Assembly (NCBI GenBank): GCA_015057755.1
Contig: SVDR01000035.1
Span: 1 to 25,675 of the forward strand
DNA from: Lachnoclostridium sp.
GTDB taxonomy: Bacteria > Bacillota_A > Clostridia > Lachnospirales > Lachnospiraceae
DNA length: 25,675 bases
Reading direction: 5' to 3'
The position numbers and the translations under genes were made by a program. Under the pieces are notes generated by a model that saw nothing but the letters and a program-made list of their open reading frames with translations, was not told the DNA's origin and made no database searches. Shown piece after piece: positions 6,249-13,812 of this stretch; position 1 is the stretch's first letter, and each line of letters begins with the position of its first letter.

Positions 6249-8390
6249 TTATAACTTCATTGTTAAAGAGATCCGCTTTTTCGCAGACTCCACGGCGAGG
6301 ACTTTCACCTCAACAATGTCTCCTACGCTCACAGCTTCAAGCGGGTGCCTGATGAACTTTCTGGACATCTCGGAAATGTGTACCAGTCCGTCCTGATGCA
6401 CACCGATATCCACGAATGCACCAAAGTCGATGACATTGCGGACAGTTCCTTTCAGGATCATGCCCGGTTTCAAATCCTTCATATCCAGCACATCGGTTCG
6501 TAAAATTGGTTTTGGCATCTCTTCACGCGGGTCACGGGCCGGTTTTTCCAGCTCTTTCAAGATATCTCTCAGAGTTTCTTCGCCAATTCCCAATTCTTTC
6601 GCCAGCTTTTTGATATCTCCGGCTTTCTTGGCGATGCCTTTCATCGCTTCTGTTCCGATGGCTTCCAGCTCTAAGCCCAAGCGCTTCAGCACCTGAACGG
6701 CAGCATCATAACTCTCCGGATGGACACTGGTCGCATCAAGCGGATTGCTTCCGTTTGCGATTCGCATAAATCCTGCGCACTGCTCGAAGGCTTTCGGTCC
6801 CAGCTTCGCCACCTTTAAAAGCTGCTTACGATTCTGGAACGCTCCGTTTTCCTCACGGTACGCGACAATGTTTTTGGCAATGGTTTTTGAAATACCGGAA
6901 ATATACTCCAAAAGTGATGCAGAAGCCGTATTCAGATCCACACCTACTTTATTTACACAGTCCTCGACTACATTTCCCAGAGCCTCACTCAAATGCTTCT
7001 GGTTCATGTCGTGCTGATACTGACCGACACCGATGGATTTCGGATCGATCTTTACCAGTTCTGCCAGCGGATCCTGCAGTCTTCTCGCAATGGAGACTGC
7101 ACTTCTCTGTCCCACATCGAAGTTCGGGAACTCTTCTGTCGCCAGTTTGCTTGCAGAATACACGGAAGCACCTGCTTCATTTACAATAATGTACTGCACA
7201 CGATTCGGAATCTCTTTCAGAAACTCTGCAATGATCTGTTCCGACTCACGGGAAGCCGTTCCGTTTCCTACTGAAATCAGGGAAATCTGATATTTATCGA
7301 TCAGCTTCTTTAATACTTTTTTTGCATCAGCCACTTTATTCTGAGGCGCGGTCGGATAAATGACCACGGTATCCAGCACCTTTCCAGTCGCATCAACAAC
7401 TGCCAGCTTACATCCGGTACGGAACGCCGGGTCCCAGCCCAGAACCACACGTCCTGAAATCGGGGGCTGCATCAAAAGCTGCTCTAAGTTCTTTCCAAAT
7501 ACCTTGATCGCGCCATCTTCTGCCTTTTCTGTCAGCTCATTGCGCACCTCACGCTCGATAGCCGGAGCGATCAGGCGGCTGTAACTGTCTGCGATCACTT
7601 CTTTTAATACCGGAGTCGTCACCGGATTCTCACGGATCACGACCTGCTTCTCCAGGTACATCTGAATCTTTTCTGTCGGTGCTGCGATCTTTACCGTAAG
7701 GATCTTTTCTTTCTCACCACGGTTCAGCGCCAGCACACGGTGTCCGGCACATTTTTTGATCAGCTCTTCATGGTGATAATACATCTCGTACACGGATTCT
7801 GCCTTGTCATCCTTTGCTTCAGAGGTAATGGTTCCCTCTTCCAAAGTGGTTTTCCGGATATAAGTACGGTACTTCGCTTCCTCGGAAATCCGTTCTGCAA
7901 GAATATCTTTCGCTCCGTCGATGGCCTCTTTGACCGTCTTGACATTTTTCTCCTCAGAAACATACGCCTCTGCCTCTTTTTCCAACGGTTTCTTCGTCAT
8001 CTGGAGCAGGATCAGATCTGCAAGCGGTTCTAATCCTTTTTCTTTTGCCACACTGGCTCTTGTTTTTCTCTTCGGACGGTACGGAAGATATAAATCTTCG
8101 ACCGCTACCATGGTCTGGGCTGCTTCGATCTTCTTTTTCAAGTCCTCTGTCAGCTTTCCCTGCTCCTCAATAGAAGAGAGAACCTGAGACTTGCGCTCCT
8201 CCAGACCTCTTAAATATCTTAATCTTTCATCGAGATTTCGAAGCACCTCATCATTTAACGATCCGGTCGCTTCCTTTCGATATCTGGCAATGAACGGGAT
8301 CGTATTTCCTTCGTCGATCAGCTTCACAGCAGCTTCCACCTGACTGCGTCCGACTCCCAGTTCACTTGTTAGTAATGCTAAAATGTCCAT
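6249..8390 (-). CDS. tex: Tex family RNA-binding transcription accessory protein
   Basis: A 713-aa Tex protein (YqgF/RuvX-like RNase H fold, helix-hairpin-helix and S1 domains). The N-terminal domain has IPFIARYRKEATG, a Tex signature. The YqgF-like core has GWDPAFRTGCKLAVVD. The HhH section includes NTASASLLEYISGISKTIAK. The C-terminal S1 domain has GTVRNVIDFGAFVDIGVHQD. Tex binds nucleic acid and influences transcription; its precise role in clostridia is not known. I chose the ATG at 8390, with AGGAG 7 nt upstream. An in-frame ATG at 8420 would add 10 residues but overlaps the -10 box of the promoter at 8419-8447 and so cannot be the translated start from that promoter. It heads the tex-to-rimI unit. 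Confidence 0.94.
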   Translation of the reverse strand: MDILALLTSELGVGRSQVEAAVKLIDEGNTIPFIARYRKEATGSLNDEVLRNLDERLRYLRGLEERKSQVLSSIEEQGKLTEDLKKKIEAAQTMVAVEDLYLPYRPKRKTRASVAKEKGLEPLADLILLQMTKKPLEKEAEAYVSEEKNVKTVKEAIDGAKDILAERISEEAKYRTYIRKTTLEEGTITSEAKDDKAESVYEMYYHHEELIKKCAGHRVLALNRGEKEKILTVKIAAPTEKIQMYLEKQVVIRENPVTTPVLKEVIADSYSRLIAPAIEREVRNELTEKAEDGAIKVFGKNLEQLLMQPPISGRVVLGWDPAFRTGCKLAVVDATGKVLDTVVIYPTAPQNKVADAKKVLKKLIDKYQISLISVGNGTASRESEQIIAEFLKEIPNRVQYIIVNEAGASVYSASKLATEEFPNFDVGQRSAVSIARRLQDPLAELVKIDPKSIGVGQYQHDMNQKHLSEALGNVVEDCVNKVGVDLNTASASLLEYISGISKTIAKNIVAYREENGAFQNRKQLLKVAKLGPKAFEQCAGFMRIANGSNPLDATSVHPESYDAAVQVLKRLGLELEAIGTEAMKGIAKKAGDIKKLAKELGIGEETLRDILKELEKPARDPREEMPKPILRTDVLDMKDLKPGMILKGTVRNVIDFGAFVDIGVHQDGLVHISEMSRKFIRHPLEAVSVGDIVEVKVLAVESAKKRISLTMKL

Positions 8391-8418
8391 AGTCTGCTCC
8401 TTCTCTGTCCTGTGAAAC

Positions 8419-8447
8419 ATTATAATTCAAAGCGTTCAGTTGTGCAA
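8419..8447 (-). promoter_or_regulatory. Promoter of the tex operon
   Basis: Minus strand: -35 TTGCAC (8442-8447), a 17-nt spacer and a perfect -10 TATAAT (8419-8424). The predicted start near 8412 gives a leader of about 22 nt before the ATG at 8390. Confidence 0.82.
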
Positions 8448-8455
8448 CTTAAATA

Positions 8456-8484
8456 TAGACAACCATTTTCTTTCATGTTATGAT
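8456..8484 (+). promoter_or_regulatory. Promoter of the DUF4190-like gene
   Basis: Plus strand: -35 TAGACA (8456-8461), a 17-nt spacer and -10 TATGAT (8479-8484), with an extended TG upstream of the -10. It lies back to back with the tex promoter, the two -35 boxes being about 9 nt apart. Confidence 0.65.
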
Positions 8485-8529
8485 TATTTTTGACTTTTAT
8501 CATTGTTTTATCGTGTTAGGAGGATTATT

Positions 8530-8961
8530 TTGACCGAATTTGAAAACCAGAATCAGAACCCGTGGAACAACGGACAGAATCCGAATGAACCATATAGAAA
8601 CCCGTACAATCCTTACAGCCGGACTCCGAAAAAGAAAAATGGCTTTGCGACAGCAGCTCTTTGCAGCGGTATTTTTGCTTTATTAAATCTCTGCTGCTTC
8701 AATTTTCCGTCCTGCATCATCCTCGGCGTCGGAGCGATCTCCATCGCCATTATTTCCAAGAAGGGAGAACCGATGACCAGAACGGCTGTCACAGCAGTTG
8801 TCCTCGGTGTGACCGCCATTATTCTCGGTGTAGTCGAATTTTGCTACTCCATGTGGCTCACCGAACTGTTAAAGGATCCGGAAAATATCGTCATGTTCAA
8901 TCAGATTTTTGAACAGGTGCAAAATGAAATGGCTGCCCAGGCAGAAAAATTTACCCATTAG
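8530..8961 (+). CDS. Small membrane protein, DUF4190-like
   Basis: A 143-aa protein. The first 37 residues are Asn/Pro/Tyr-rich (NPWNNGQNPNEPYRNPYNPY) and end in a basic RTPKKK. They are followed by two close hydrophobic segments (about 38-57 and 61-77), a third at 85-109, and a short polar tail. This is the usual layout of DUF4190-type proteins of unknown function in clostridia. The TTG at 8530 is chosen because a perfect AGGAGG lies 6 nt upstream (8518-8523). Reading further upstream in frame would place the Shine-Dalgarno inside the gene. It converges with the DUF2752 gene. Confidence 0.8.
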   Translation: MTEFENQNQNPWNNGQNPNEPYRNPYNPYSRTPKKKNGFATAALCSGIFALLNLCCFNFPSCIILGVGAISIAIISKKGEPMTRTAVTAVVLGVTAIILGVVEFCYSMWLTELLKDPENIVMFNQIFEQVQNEMAAQAEKFTH

Positions 8962-8968
8962 GCTTTGA

Positions 8969-9355
8969 TCATACAGGCGGCAGCGCACGCAGCAGATCTA
9001 CGCCTTCAAATATCAGCAGATAATTTTTAACTGCAAAATTTACGACAATGATCCCAATTCCGATGTATGCATATTTATTATCAAAATGCAAACGGAACTT
9101 GGGATTTTTTGTTTTTATATAAAGGAGACCGGAAACAGCAAACATCCCTGCAACAATCACAACGTAGAGGATCAGCGGATGGTAGAAAAAACTGATCGCC
9201 AGCTTTCCCTGCAGCAAAGCCTTCGCCGCACGAGTACCGCCGCAGCCCGGACAGTACAATCCTGTCCACTCCCTAAACAGGCAAGGCATCTGTCCATTCA
9301 TGATCTTCCATATAATATTTAATGTGGTATTGCTGTACGGCAGATTCAATGTCAC
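8969..9355 (-). CDS. DUF2752 membrane protein
   Basis: A 128-aa protein with the family hallmark C35-P-G-C38-G-G-T-R-A, then two hydrophobic segments (about 56-80 and 96-116). The N-terminal region also carries a cysteine (C25) before WTGLYCPGC. The family is widespread and uncharacterised. I chose GTG at 9355, preceded 8 nt upstream by GGAGG within AGGAAGGAGG. A further in-frame GTG at 9391 has no such site and overlaps the predicted promoter. It ends 7 nt from the stop of the convergent DUF4190-like gene, with no terminator between them. Confidence 0.82.
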   Translation of the reverse strand: MTLNLPYSNTTLNIIWKIMNGQMPCLFREWTGLYCPGCGGTRAAKALLQGKLAISFFYHPLILYVVIVAGMFAVSGLLYIKTKNPKFRLHFDNKYAYIGIGIIVVNFAVKNYLLIFEGVDLLRALPPV

Positions 9356-9381
9356 AGTTTGCGCCTCCTTCCTTCTTGGGA

Positions 9382-9410
9382 ATCCTATCACATTTCTCTG
9401 CCTCGCGCAA
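9382..9410 (-). promoter_or_regulatory. Putative promoter of the DUF2752 gene
   Basis: Minus strand: -35 TTGCGC (9405-9410), a 17-nt spacer and -10 TAGGAT (9382-9387). It is divergent from the stronger promoter at 9416-9444, with only 5 nt between the two -35 boxes, so the two may compete. Confidence 0.55.
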
Positions 9411-9415
9411 GTCCA

Positions 9416-9444
9416 TTGACATTCCCTGCTTTTCCCTTTAAACT
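9416..9444 (+). promoter_or_regulatory. Promoter of the omega-amidase gene
   Basis: Plus strand: a perfect -35 TTGACA (9416-9421), a 17-nt spacer and -10 TAAACT (9439-9444). The start codon is at 9480 with GGAGG about 9 nt before it. Confidence 0.75.
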
Positions 9445-9479
9445 AAACGTAATAATGTTTTATATGGAGGTTTTTTGCC

Positions 9480-10286
9480 ATGAAAATGACTGTTGCCCAG
9501 CTTCAGACTCACGTCTATGCTGATAAAGAAAAAAATATTGAAGTGCTGGCTCCGCTGTTTGAAAAAGCCGTGGCGGAGGGTGCTGATCTGATCTGCCTTC
9601 CGGAGATGTTCAACTGTCCGTACGAGACACCAAATTTCCCGGTCTATGCAGAAAAGGATGGAGGAGAATGCTGGACGAAGCTTTCCGCACTGGCGAAACA
9701 GTTCCACGTTTACCTGTCTGCCGGTTCCATTCCGGAAGTGGACGAAGAAGGCAACGTGTACAACACTGCCTATGTGTTTGACCGTGAGGGAAATCAGATT
9801 GCAAAACACCGCAAGGTGCATTTATTTGATATCGATGTAAAAGGCGGTCAGTGTTTTAAAGAGTCCGACACTCTGACAGCAGGAAATTCCGTTACTGTAT
9901 TTAATACAGAATTTGGCAAGATGGGACTTTGCATCTGCTTTGACTGCCGTTTTGTAGAGATTGCCCGCCAGATGTCCATTCGCGGCGCTCAGGTGATCCT
10001 CGTTCCGGCAGCATTTAACATGACAACAGGTCCTGCTCACTGGGAGATCATGCACCGCGGCCGTGCAGTTGACAACCAGGTGTTTATGATCGGAACTTCT
10101 CCGGCCCGCGATCTGTCCGCATCCTACCATGCATGGGGTAATTCCATGGTGGTAAATCCGTGGGGAACGGTTCTGAGCCACATGGATGAAAAAGAAGGCA
10201 TGGCGATCACAACGATCGATCTGGATGAAGTGGCTTCTATTCGTGAACAGCTTCCGATCATGAAAACACGCAGAGATGATATGTAG
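9480..10286 (+). CDS. Nitrilase-superfamily amidohydrolase, omega-amidase (Nit2/YafV) type
   Basis: A 268-aa carbon-nitrogen hydrolase. The catalytic triad is visible as E42 (LPEMF), K112 (KHRKVHLF) and C153 (CICFDCRF), with spacing matching that of mammalian Nit2. The motif C-F-D-x-R-F, the later MHRGRAVDNQVFMIGTSPAR and WGNSMVVNPWG are typical of the omega-amidase branch. These enzymes hydrolyse alpha-ketoglutaramate or alpha-ketosuccinamate in glutamine/asparagine transamination and metabolite repair. There is no signal peptide, so it acts in the cytosol. It is a single-gene unit between its own promoter and a strong terminator. Substrate assignment is by family; other C-N hydrolases cannot be fully excluded. 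Confidence 0.86.
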   Translation: MKMTVAQLQTHVYADKEKNIEVLAPLFEKAVAEGADLICLPEMFNCPYETPNFPVYAEKDGGECWTKLSALAKQFHVYLSAGSIPEVDEEGNVYNTAYVFDREGNQIAKHRKVHLFDIDVKGGQCFKESDTLTAGNSVTVFNTEFGKMGLCICFDCRFVEIARQMSIRGAQVILVPAAFNMTTGPAHWEIMHRGRAVDNQVFMIGTSPARDLSASYHAWGNSMVVNPWGTVLSHMDEKEGMAITTIDLDEVASIREQLPIMKTRRDDM

Positions 10287-10300
10287 AGAACTAACAGAGA

Positions 10301-10349
10301 AAGCCCTGAGATACTCAATCTTGAAATTTGAGTGCCTCAGGGCTTTTTT
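10301..10349 (+). terminator. Intrinsic terminator of the omega-amidase gene
   Basis: A perfect stem AAGCCCTGAG (10301-10310) / CTCAGGGCTT (10336-10345) followed by TTTTTT. The loop contains a second stem, ACTCAA/TTGAGT. It lies 14 nt after the stop. The reverse direction ends in a weaker U-run (TTTCTC) but could still help stop the convergent LCP transcript. Confidence 0.9.
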
Positions 10350-10379
10350 CTTTATACATGTTCGATCAAATTTTAAGCA

Positions 10380-12245
10380 TTACATACCAGGAGCTGCGCT
10401 GGTCGCCTGTGATGCAGGGCCATTTCCGCTTTCGGAGATCAATGTATCTGCCGGAGAAGACGGAGCCGGAGCTGCAGATCCCGGTGCATTGGCTGCTGCA
10501 CTGGTTCCATCCGGAGCTGCCGCAGACGGTTTGCTTGTTCCAGGAGCGCTTGCAGACGGTTCCTCGGTAGAACTGCCCGGTTTTGTCGGAGAGATCGTCA
10601 CAGAGGTATGGTTTCCGGATGCCGGAACACCGCCCGGACCTGCGGAGGTTGTCGCCTCTGGAATCTCCGGCGCACTGCCCGGACCATTGCTTTCTGTCGG
10701 TTTCGCTGCTGAAGTCGGACCGCCCGGTCTTAATGTTTCTGTTGTGGACGCTGTGCTTCCAGGTCCCATGCCTGTACCATTGTTGATACCCGGCCATAAC
10801 GGAGCATCCGATTCCGGTTCAGACTCTGCTGCAGAGCCGGACTCTACAATGGATTCAGACTCAGACTCGCTCTCACCTGCAGATTCGGATTCACCCTCGC
10901 TGGACGCTTCCGCTGTTTCCGTTGCAGAAGTCTCCACTGTGTTTTCGGATTCTGTTTCTTTCTTTGTCTCAGCCGGAGTTGGCGCTGCGGTTGTAGCCTT
11001 AGGAATATATCCCTGGTCCACCGCTACGCTGCCAGCCTCTTCTGCTGCTATCGCAAGACCGCTGACTTCTGCGATCTTCGCGCTGATCTCTTTTACTTTC
11101 GCTGACGGTTCATAATTTTCTTCGCCAAACAAGAAGTTGTGGAGACTGACTACGTTGCTCTCTAAAGTCTGCGGAACAACGCAGGAAAGTTTATTGCTTC
11201 CAATCTTAATCTTAACTTCACCGCGGGCTGCCGGGAAACCGGTTGTCTCACCAAGATGATACTTGCTGATGCCGCTTGCAAGAGAAAGAAGTTCTTCCCA
11301 CTTGATATTGGTCGCACTCATCTCCATGACATGACCAACCACACTGTTCAGTGTTGTCAGATCTGCCTTTTTCAGTTTCTCAAACGCCTTTGCTAAAATA
11401 ATACGCTGACGCTCGGTACGTGCATAGTCACTGTCCATCAAACGAAGACGTCCGTATGCAACTGCCTGTACGCCATCTAAATTATGAACCCCCGGAGCCT
11501 TCAAGTGTACAGAACCGATTCCGGTACCCTCTACCGTTTCAGTAATAAACGCATTGATATAGTAGAACTCCGGTTTGCTGATATCAATTTCCACGCCGCC
11601 GAGAATGTTGATCACGGTCGCTACAGCCTTCCAGTTAAAGGTTGCATAATGCGTGATGTTCAGATCCAGGTTTTTATTGATCGCTTTTACAGCCGCCTCC
11701 GGACCTCCGGACGCATACGCTGCATTGATCTTGTTGTAAGTATTTTTATCAGAAACATTTAAGTAAGTGTCACGGAAAACAGACACCAGCTTAATCTCGC
11801 CTGTCTCACGGTTCAGGTTTGCGATCATGATCACGTCTGACTGGTTTCCTTTTCCCAGTGCGTTATCACGAGAATCCACGCCAAACACTGCCACGGTCAG
11901 GAAGCCTTTCTCCATCTGCTCTCGCTTCTCTTCCGTAATGTTGACGTTCTCAACCTCCGGGACTTTAAAGTCTACCTGATCCATGTTTTCCACTTTGCTG
12001 TCAAAATACTTGTATATACCAATTCCCGCTGCCGCAAGTACCGCAAACAGAACCAGGATCACAATCAGAATGATCTTTTTCGTTTTATTTTTTTTCTTTC
12101 TTCTGCGATAAGTGGCACGAGCACTGTTTGCAGACTGAACGGTCTGGTTTGCATGATTCGCCGCAGTCGTACGAGCAGCCGTATTGTTGGTACGTTTACG
12201 GCTTCGTTTGGCCCTTGCACGTTCTAATTCATCATCATAATTCAT
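10380..12245 (-). CDS. LCP (LytR-CpsA-Psr) family glycopolymer ligase with long Ser/Pro-rich tail
   Basis: A 621-aa protein. The cytoplasmic N terminus is Lys/Arg-rich (residues 1-56), followed by one membrane segment (about 57-79) and an extracellular LCP domain (about 115-330). Conserved features include FGVDSRD (121-127), SDVIM (136-140), VSVFRDTYL (155-162) and DSDYARTERQR (271-281), covering the Asp/Arg residues used for pyrophosphate and polyprenyl binding. From about 416 to 621 follows a low-complexity tail rich in Ser, Thr, Pro, Glu and Ala, including alternating Ser-Glu around 451-480. LCP enzymes transfer undecaprenyl-pyrophosphate-linked polymers to peptidoglycan. It starts 15 nt after the sugar transferase stop (GAGGA before the ATG), so it is probably its operon partner in attaching the local polysaccharide. 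Confidence 0.93.
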   Translation of the reverse strand: MNYDDELERARAKRSRKRTNNTAARTTAANHANQTVQSANSARATYRRRKKKNKTKKIILIVILVLFAVLAAAGIGIYKYFDSKVENMDQVDFKVPEVENVNITEEKREQMEKGFLTVAVFGVDSRDNALGKGNQSDVIMIANLNRETGEIKLVSVFRDTYLNVSDKNTYNKINAAYASGGPEAAVKAINKNLDLNITHYATFNWKAVATVINILGGVEIDISKPEFYYINAFITETVEGTGIGSVHLKAPGVHNLDGVQAVAYGRLRLMDSDYARTERQRIILAKAFEKLKKADLTTLNSVVGHVMEMSATNIKWEELLSLASGISKYHLGETTGFPAARGEVKIKIGSNKLSCVVPQTLESNVVSLHNFLFGEENYEPSAKVKEISAKIAEVSGLAIAAEEAGSVAVDQGYIPKATTAAPTPAETKKETESENTVETSATETAEASSEGESESAGESESESESIVESGSAAESEPESDAPLWPGINNGTGMGPGSTASTTETLRPGGPTSAAKPTESNGPGSAPEIPEATTSAGPGGVPASGNHTSVTISPTKPGSSTEEPSASAPGTSKPSAAAPDGTSAAANAPGSAAPAPSSPADTLISESGNGPASQATSAAPGM

Positions 12246-12260
12246 TCGTTTATCCTCGTC

Positions 12261-13679
12261 TTAATATGCGTTTTTATTGATAAATCCCTTAAATACAGTC
12301 AAAAATAATATCTTAAAGTCAAATCCCAGAGACCAGTTCTCGATATAATAGAGGTCATGCTCGATTCGCTTGATAATCGAGGTGTCTCCACGGTAGCCGT
12401 TGACCTGCGCCCAGCCGGTAATGCCCGGACGAACCTGATGCTTGATCATATAACGCGGGATTTCTTCTTTAAACTTTTCAACGAAAAACGGGCGTTCCGG
12501 ACGCGGACCCACCAGACTCATATCTCCAAACAGTACATTGAAAAACTGCGGAGTTTCGTCGATGCTGGTGCTACGGATGAGCTTTCCGATCGGAGTAACA
12601 CGCGAATCACCCGGCGTCGTCCATCTCATCTTTTCTTTATTCGGATCCTGCACCGTCATGGAACGGAATTTGTACATCTTAAACGGTCGATTGTGAAGAC
12701 CCACTCGCTCCTGACAGAAAATGATCGGTCCTGGAGAAGTCAGCTTGATCGTGATCGCCACCACCAGCATGATCGGAGAAAATAAAATAATCGCTACAAT
12801 CGCACCAAAAACATCCACCACTCGTTTCATCGTCGCATTGAGCAGACCATTGAGCGGTACATGTCGGATATGGACCACAGGCATTCCCAGCAGATCTTCC
12901 GTATACGGAACTGTCGGGATCACATTGCCGTAATCCGGGATAAATTTTGTATGAACTCCCGACTTTTCACACAAGTTTACGATGTGACGGAGCTTTTCGT
13001 ATTCACTCAGGCTCAGTGTGATCGCAATCTCATCCAGAGAGTTCTGCTCTAAAATATATGTCAGGTCTTCCAGAGTGCCAATGATCTTCATACCATTGTA
13101 CTCCGTTCCCCGTTCATGGTTGTCGTCTAAAATACCACGGATCTGATAGCCCCATTCCGGATTGGAACGGACACGGTCGATAAATCCTCTCGCCGCATCG
13201 GAATAACCGACCAGAAGAATGTGTTTCTGGTTATATCCTTTCGAACGCATGGATCTGAGCACGATGCGGATCGCATTGCGTTCCGCCGTGATCAGGATCA
13301 CGTTGATCACATAGAAATAGACAACCAGTCTCTGAGAGAAGTTGAACAGGTATGGATTCTTTCGTCCGAGATACAGAACCAGACCGAAAACCAGAAGACC
13401 AATCGTATTCGCTTTTAATATTTTGCCAAATTCATTCCTTCGTCCAAGCACACGCTTCGGTGTGTAAAGATTAAAAAAGGAATATAAAAGCAAGTAGCCC
13501 GGAACAATAAAAATCAAGGCTGCAAAATAGAAATCTGCACCCAGTGTTTTATTTCCAAGCATCTGTGCCCAGCCGCTTCCGATGACGATGTACCATGCAA
13601 ACAGGTAAGAGAATGTGGTCACACACGCATCCAGCACCACATGAAGACGGTTCAGGCTTGACTGATTATCTTTAATCAT
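12261..13679 (-). CDS. Priming polyprenyl-phosphate sugar-1-phosphate transferase (WcaJ/CpsE type)
   Basis: A 472-aa polyisoprenyl-phosphate hexose-1-phosphate transferase. Four hydrophobic segments lie in the first ~135 residues. A CoA-binding-like Rossmann domain follows (KHILLVGYSDAARGF at 152-166). The C-terminal catalytic bacterial-sugar-transferase domain (283-472) begins with a membrane hairpin at 288-312 and has CQERVGL, YKFRSM (336-341) and the catalytic-region motifs SIDETPQ and VGPRPERP, ending in GITGWAQV. It moves a sugar phosphate, usually glucose or galactose, onto undecaprenyl phosphate to start repeat-unit assembly. The donor sugar cannot be read from the sequence. It begins 133 nt after the GT2 operon and has its own candidate promoter. 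Confidence 0.93.
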   Translation of the reverse strand: MIKDNQSSLNRLHVVLDACVTTFSYLFAWYIVIGSGWAQMLGNKTLGADFYFAALIFIVPGYLLLYSFFNLYTPKRVLGRRNEFGKILKANTIGLLVFGLVLYLGRKNPYLFNFSQRLVVYFYVINVILITAERNAIRIVLRSMRSKGYNQKHILLVGYSDAARGFIDRVRSNPEWGYQIRGILDDNHERGTEYNGMKIIGTLEDLTYILEQNSLDEIAITLSLSEYEKLRHIVNLCEKSGVHTKFIPDYGNVIPTVPYTEDLLGMPVVHIRHVPLNGLLNATMKRVVDVFGAIVAIILFSPIMLVVAITIKLTSPGPIIFCQERVGLHNRPFKMYKFRSMTVQDPNKEKMRWTTPGDSRVTPIGKLIRSTSIDETPQFFNVLFGDMSLVGPRPERPFFVEKFKEEIPRYMIKHQVRPGITGWAQVNGYRGDTSIIKRIEHDLYYIENWSLGFDFKILFLTVFKGFINKNAY

Positions 13680-13707
13680 ATTGTATCACCAATTATATCT
13701 TCAATCC

Positions 13708-13769
13708 TTTGTTTCGGGGAATCATCCGTCACAGAATGATTCCATCATAATTAGTATACACGAAACAAA
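13708..13769. repeat. 9-bp inverted repeat flanking an inner hairpin, over the sugar-transferase promoter
   Basis: The outer arms TTTGTTTCG (13708-13716) and CGAAACAAA (13761-13769) are a perfect inverted repeat 44 nt apart. Inside is a perfect 8-bp hairpin GGAATCAT/ATGATTCC (13718-13725, 13736-13743). The candidate -10 at 13753-13758 is between the arms. It may be an operator or a structured RNA in read-through transcripts from the upstream operon. Confidence 0.55.
13753..13758 (-). promoter_or_regulatory. Candidate -10 box for the sugar transferase-LCP pair
   Basis: TATACT on the minus strand, about 74 nt before the ATG of the sugar transferase gene. The -35 region (ATGCAA-like at about 13776-13781) is poor, so an activator may be needed, or the site may be incidental. 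Confidence 0.45.
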
Positions 13770-13812
13770 CGGATTTGCATATAAACGATTTCTTAAAAAT
13801 CTGTGAGTTTTA

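Noticed and set aside
8391..8420. A longer Tex start adding 10 residues
   Set aside because: The upstream ATG overlaps the -10 box and precedes the predicted transcription start; the ATG at 8390 has AGGAG at proper spacing.
10276..11115. A 279-aa open frame on the plus strand opposite the LCP tail
   Set aside because: It mirrors the low-complexity Ser/Pro/Glu-rich tail of the LCP gene, whose GC-rich third positions keep the opposite strand open. It starts within the omega-amidase end and has no ribosome binding site.
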